DNA from: an uncultured Eubacteriales bacterium
GTDB lineage: Bacteria; Bacillota; Clostridia; Oscillospirales; Oscillospiraceae
Length of the DNA: 8,085 nt
Assembly (NCBI GenBank): GCA_902461475.1
Contig: CABPXX010000048.1
Location: 1-8,085, forward strand
Direction: 5' to 3'
The translations under genes and the position numbers were made by a program. Each line of letters starts with the position of its first letter. The first letter of the stretch is position 1. Positions 7,596-8,085 of the stretch are shown piece by piece. Under the pieces are notes generated by a model. The model worked only from the letters and a program-made list of their open reading frames with translations. It searched no databases and had not been told where the DNA came from.

Positions 7596-7618
7596 AAAAA
7601 CAGCCCGGCTGATTTTTT
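7596..7618. terminator. Weak terminator-like hairpin, both directions
   Basis: CAGCCCGGCTG (7601-7611) is a perfect short inverted repeat flanked by A5 on the left and, after one A, T6 on the right. Folded, CAGC pairs with GCTG around CCG, with A-T pairs beyond. It could weakly end transcripts from either side, for example stray antisense transcripts between the two divergent promoters. The stem is short and no gene ends here, so this may be chance. Confidence 0.25.
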
Positions 7619-7718
7619 CACAATCCATCGAGTCTCGGATTCTTTTTCCATATTCTGGTCTTTCATTCTCTGGATTTGACTGGTCGCATTGGAATAATGA
7701 CGAGACTTGTTTTAAAAA

Positions 7719-7781
7719 TGTACATACCCTTTCGCAAAATTTAAAACAAATATTCCGAACATGTGTTGCGCCGTATGTACA
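7719..7781. repeat. 9-bp inverted repeat, operator-like, 54 bp between centres
   Basis: TGTACATAC (7719-7727) and its exact reverse complement GTATGTACA (7773-7781) lie 54 bp apart centre to centre, about five helical turns. Both resemble the core of the AraR operator (TGTACGTAC). The right copy extends to GTACAAAT (7777-7784), a perfect AraR half-site: the 16-mer at 7769-7784 matches the operator at 11 of 16 positions on either strand. The left copy matches at about 10 of 16. The right copy sits inside the regulator's promoter spacer. Cooperative binding with looping, and autorepression, are natural readings. Confidence 0.5.
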
Positions 7782-7794
7782 AATATGGTATACT
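7766..7794 (+). promoter_or_regulatory. Sigma-70-type promoter for the regulator
   Basis: TTGCGC (7766-7771), a 17-base spacer and TATACT (7789-7794) face the regulator, with transcription expected to begin near 7801 and a leader of about 52 bases. The spacer contains the operator-like GTATGTACAAAT (7773-7784), so a bound repressor would exclude RNA polymerase. Confidence 0.65.
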
Positions 7795-7852
7795 CTCGGT
7801 AACGAACCCAGCGGACCAATCCCAAAGAACTACGAGAGAGGGGGGGGACATT

Positions 7853-8085
7853 GTGCGCACCAAATATCAAACGGTCGCAGACACCCTGCGCCGGGAAATT
7901 CAGTCTGGACAATACGATGAAACCATGCTCCTGCCCACCGAGCAGGCTCTGTGCGGCCAGTTCCAGGTCAGCCGCCAGACCGTGCGGCAGGCGCTGAGCC
8001 TTCTGGCCTCTGAAGGACTCATTGAGCGCCGTCAGGGCAGCGGCTCCCCCCCGGCCCAGAGGGCACAAGGGGGGCAATCCAGGTT
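7853..8085 (+). CDS. araR: GntR-family transcriptional regulator, AraR-like (partial, cut by right edge)
   Basis: The visible part is a winged-helix DNA-binding domain of the GntR type: KYQTVADTLRREIQSGQYDE, then LLPTEQALCGQFQVSRQTVRQALSLLASEGLIERRQGSGS. The helix-turn-helix lies at about residues 32-56. AraR proteins add a LacI-type sugar-binding domain after this, which would lie outside the window. The start is GTG 7853, preceded by the purine-rich GAGAGGGGGGG a few bases upstream; no better ATG fits the domain. It is divergent from the arabinose operon and its control region has AraR-like sites, so an arabinose-responsive repressor that also controls itself is likely. After GSGS a run of seven C (8046-8052) leads to PPAQRAQGGQ. 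Removing one C would read PRPRGHKGGNPG, which looks more like the usual basic linker, so a one-base error or mutation is possible. The AraR name rests mainly on context. Confidence 0.8.
   Translation, partial: MRTKYQTVADTLRREIQSGQYDETMLLPTEQALCGQFQVSRQTVRQALSLLASEGLIERRQGSGSPPAQRAQGGQSR

Larger units (their letters stand above)
7296..7852. other. AT-rich divergent intergenic regulatory region
   Basis: This 557-bp non-coding stretch separates the divergent regulator and transport genes and is markedly more AT-rich than the genes around it. It holds one promoter facing each way and AraR-like operators, listed separately. It also has several short dyads: ATTCC-T-GGAAT at 7524-7534, TTCCAG/CTGGAA at 7509-7514 and 7528-7533, and another TTCCAG at 7563-7568. 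The operon leader from the predicted start near 7439 to ATG 7295 is about 145 bases; I see no riboswitch or strong hairpin in it. A 75-codon open frame on the minus strand (7439-7666) is not convincing as a gene. Confidence 0.7.

Noticed and set aside
7439..7666. A 75-codon minus-strand frame in the intergenic region, with a hydrophobic stretch
   Set aside because: It has no convincing ribosome binding site, spans the predicted operon promoter, and has the Phe/Leu/Ile-rich composition expected by chance from AT-rich DNA.
1..8085. Mobile element, CRISPR array, phage, toxin-antitoxin or RNA gene
   Set aside because: I saw no transposase, integrase, direct-repeat array, tRNA or rRNA sequence on either strand; all coding parts belong to sugar uptake and metabolism.

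Overview
The window looks like an L-arabinose catabolism locus of a GC-rich anaerobic Firmicute. A Gram-positive-type lipoprotein binding protein, AGGAGG-type ribosome binding sites, an AraR-type (GntR-fold) regulator and a transketolase split into two genes all suggest Clostridia, perhaps Oscillospiraceae such as Flavonifractor or Pseudoflavonifractor. The taxon is an inference; no marker gene is present.

Layout, right to left. At 7853-8085 (+) lies the DNA-binding domain of a GntR-family, AraR-like regulator that runs off the right edge. It is divergent from a seven-gene minus-strand operon across an AT-rich 557-bp intergenic region (7296-7852) that holds two good sigma-70-type promoters and several AraR-operator-like sites. 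The operon then reads: sugar-binding lipoprotein (7295 to about 6330); two-domain sugar ABC ATPase (about 6330-5230); permease (5228-4165); FGGY sugar kinase, L-ribulokinase-like (3943-2345); L-arabinose isomerase araA (2330-1480); transketolase N-terminal subunit (1363-512); transketolase C-terminal subunit (510-1, cut by the left edge). The expected logic is ABC import of arabinose, isomerisation to L-ribulose, phosphorylation to L-ribulose-5-P, then entry to the pentose phosphate pathway, where transketolase acts. No araD (L-ribulose-5-P 4-epimerase) is present.

The striking feature is that almost every gene is broken. The binding protein has a frameshift just after its lipoprotein leader. 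Its C-terminus is then joined in frame to an ATPase that has lost its first P-loop. The permease looks like a YtfT-type N-terminus joined to a YjfF-type C-terminus, with an additional frameshift. AraA has lost about 217 central codons, including three of four metal ligands. Transketolase-N has an in-frame TAG. The regulator may be frameshifted in a C7 tract. Only the kinase and the visible part of transketolase-C are clean. The large deletions appear to join places where the two flanking sequences share a short motif. Either this operon is decaying by short-homology deletion, or the sequence is an amplification or assembly chimera; read mapping would decide. I do not see a new kind of system: the parts are recognisable, and the lesions and the regulatory region are what merit attention.
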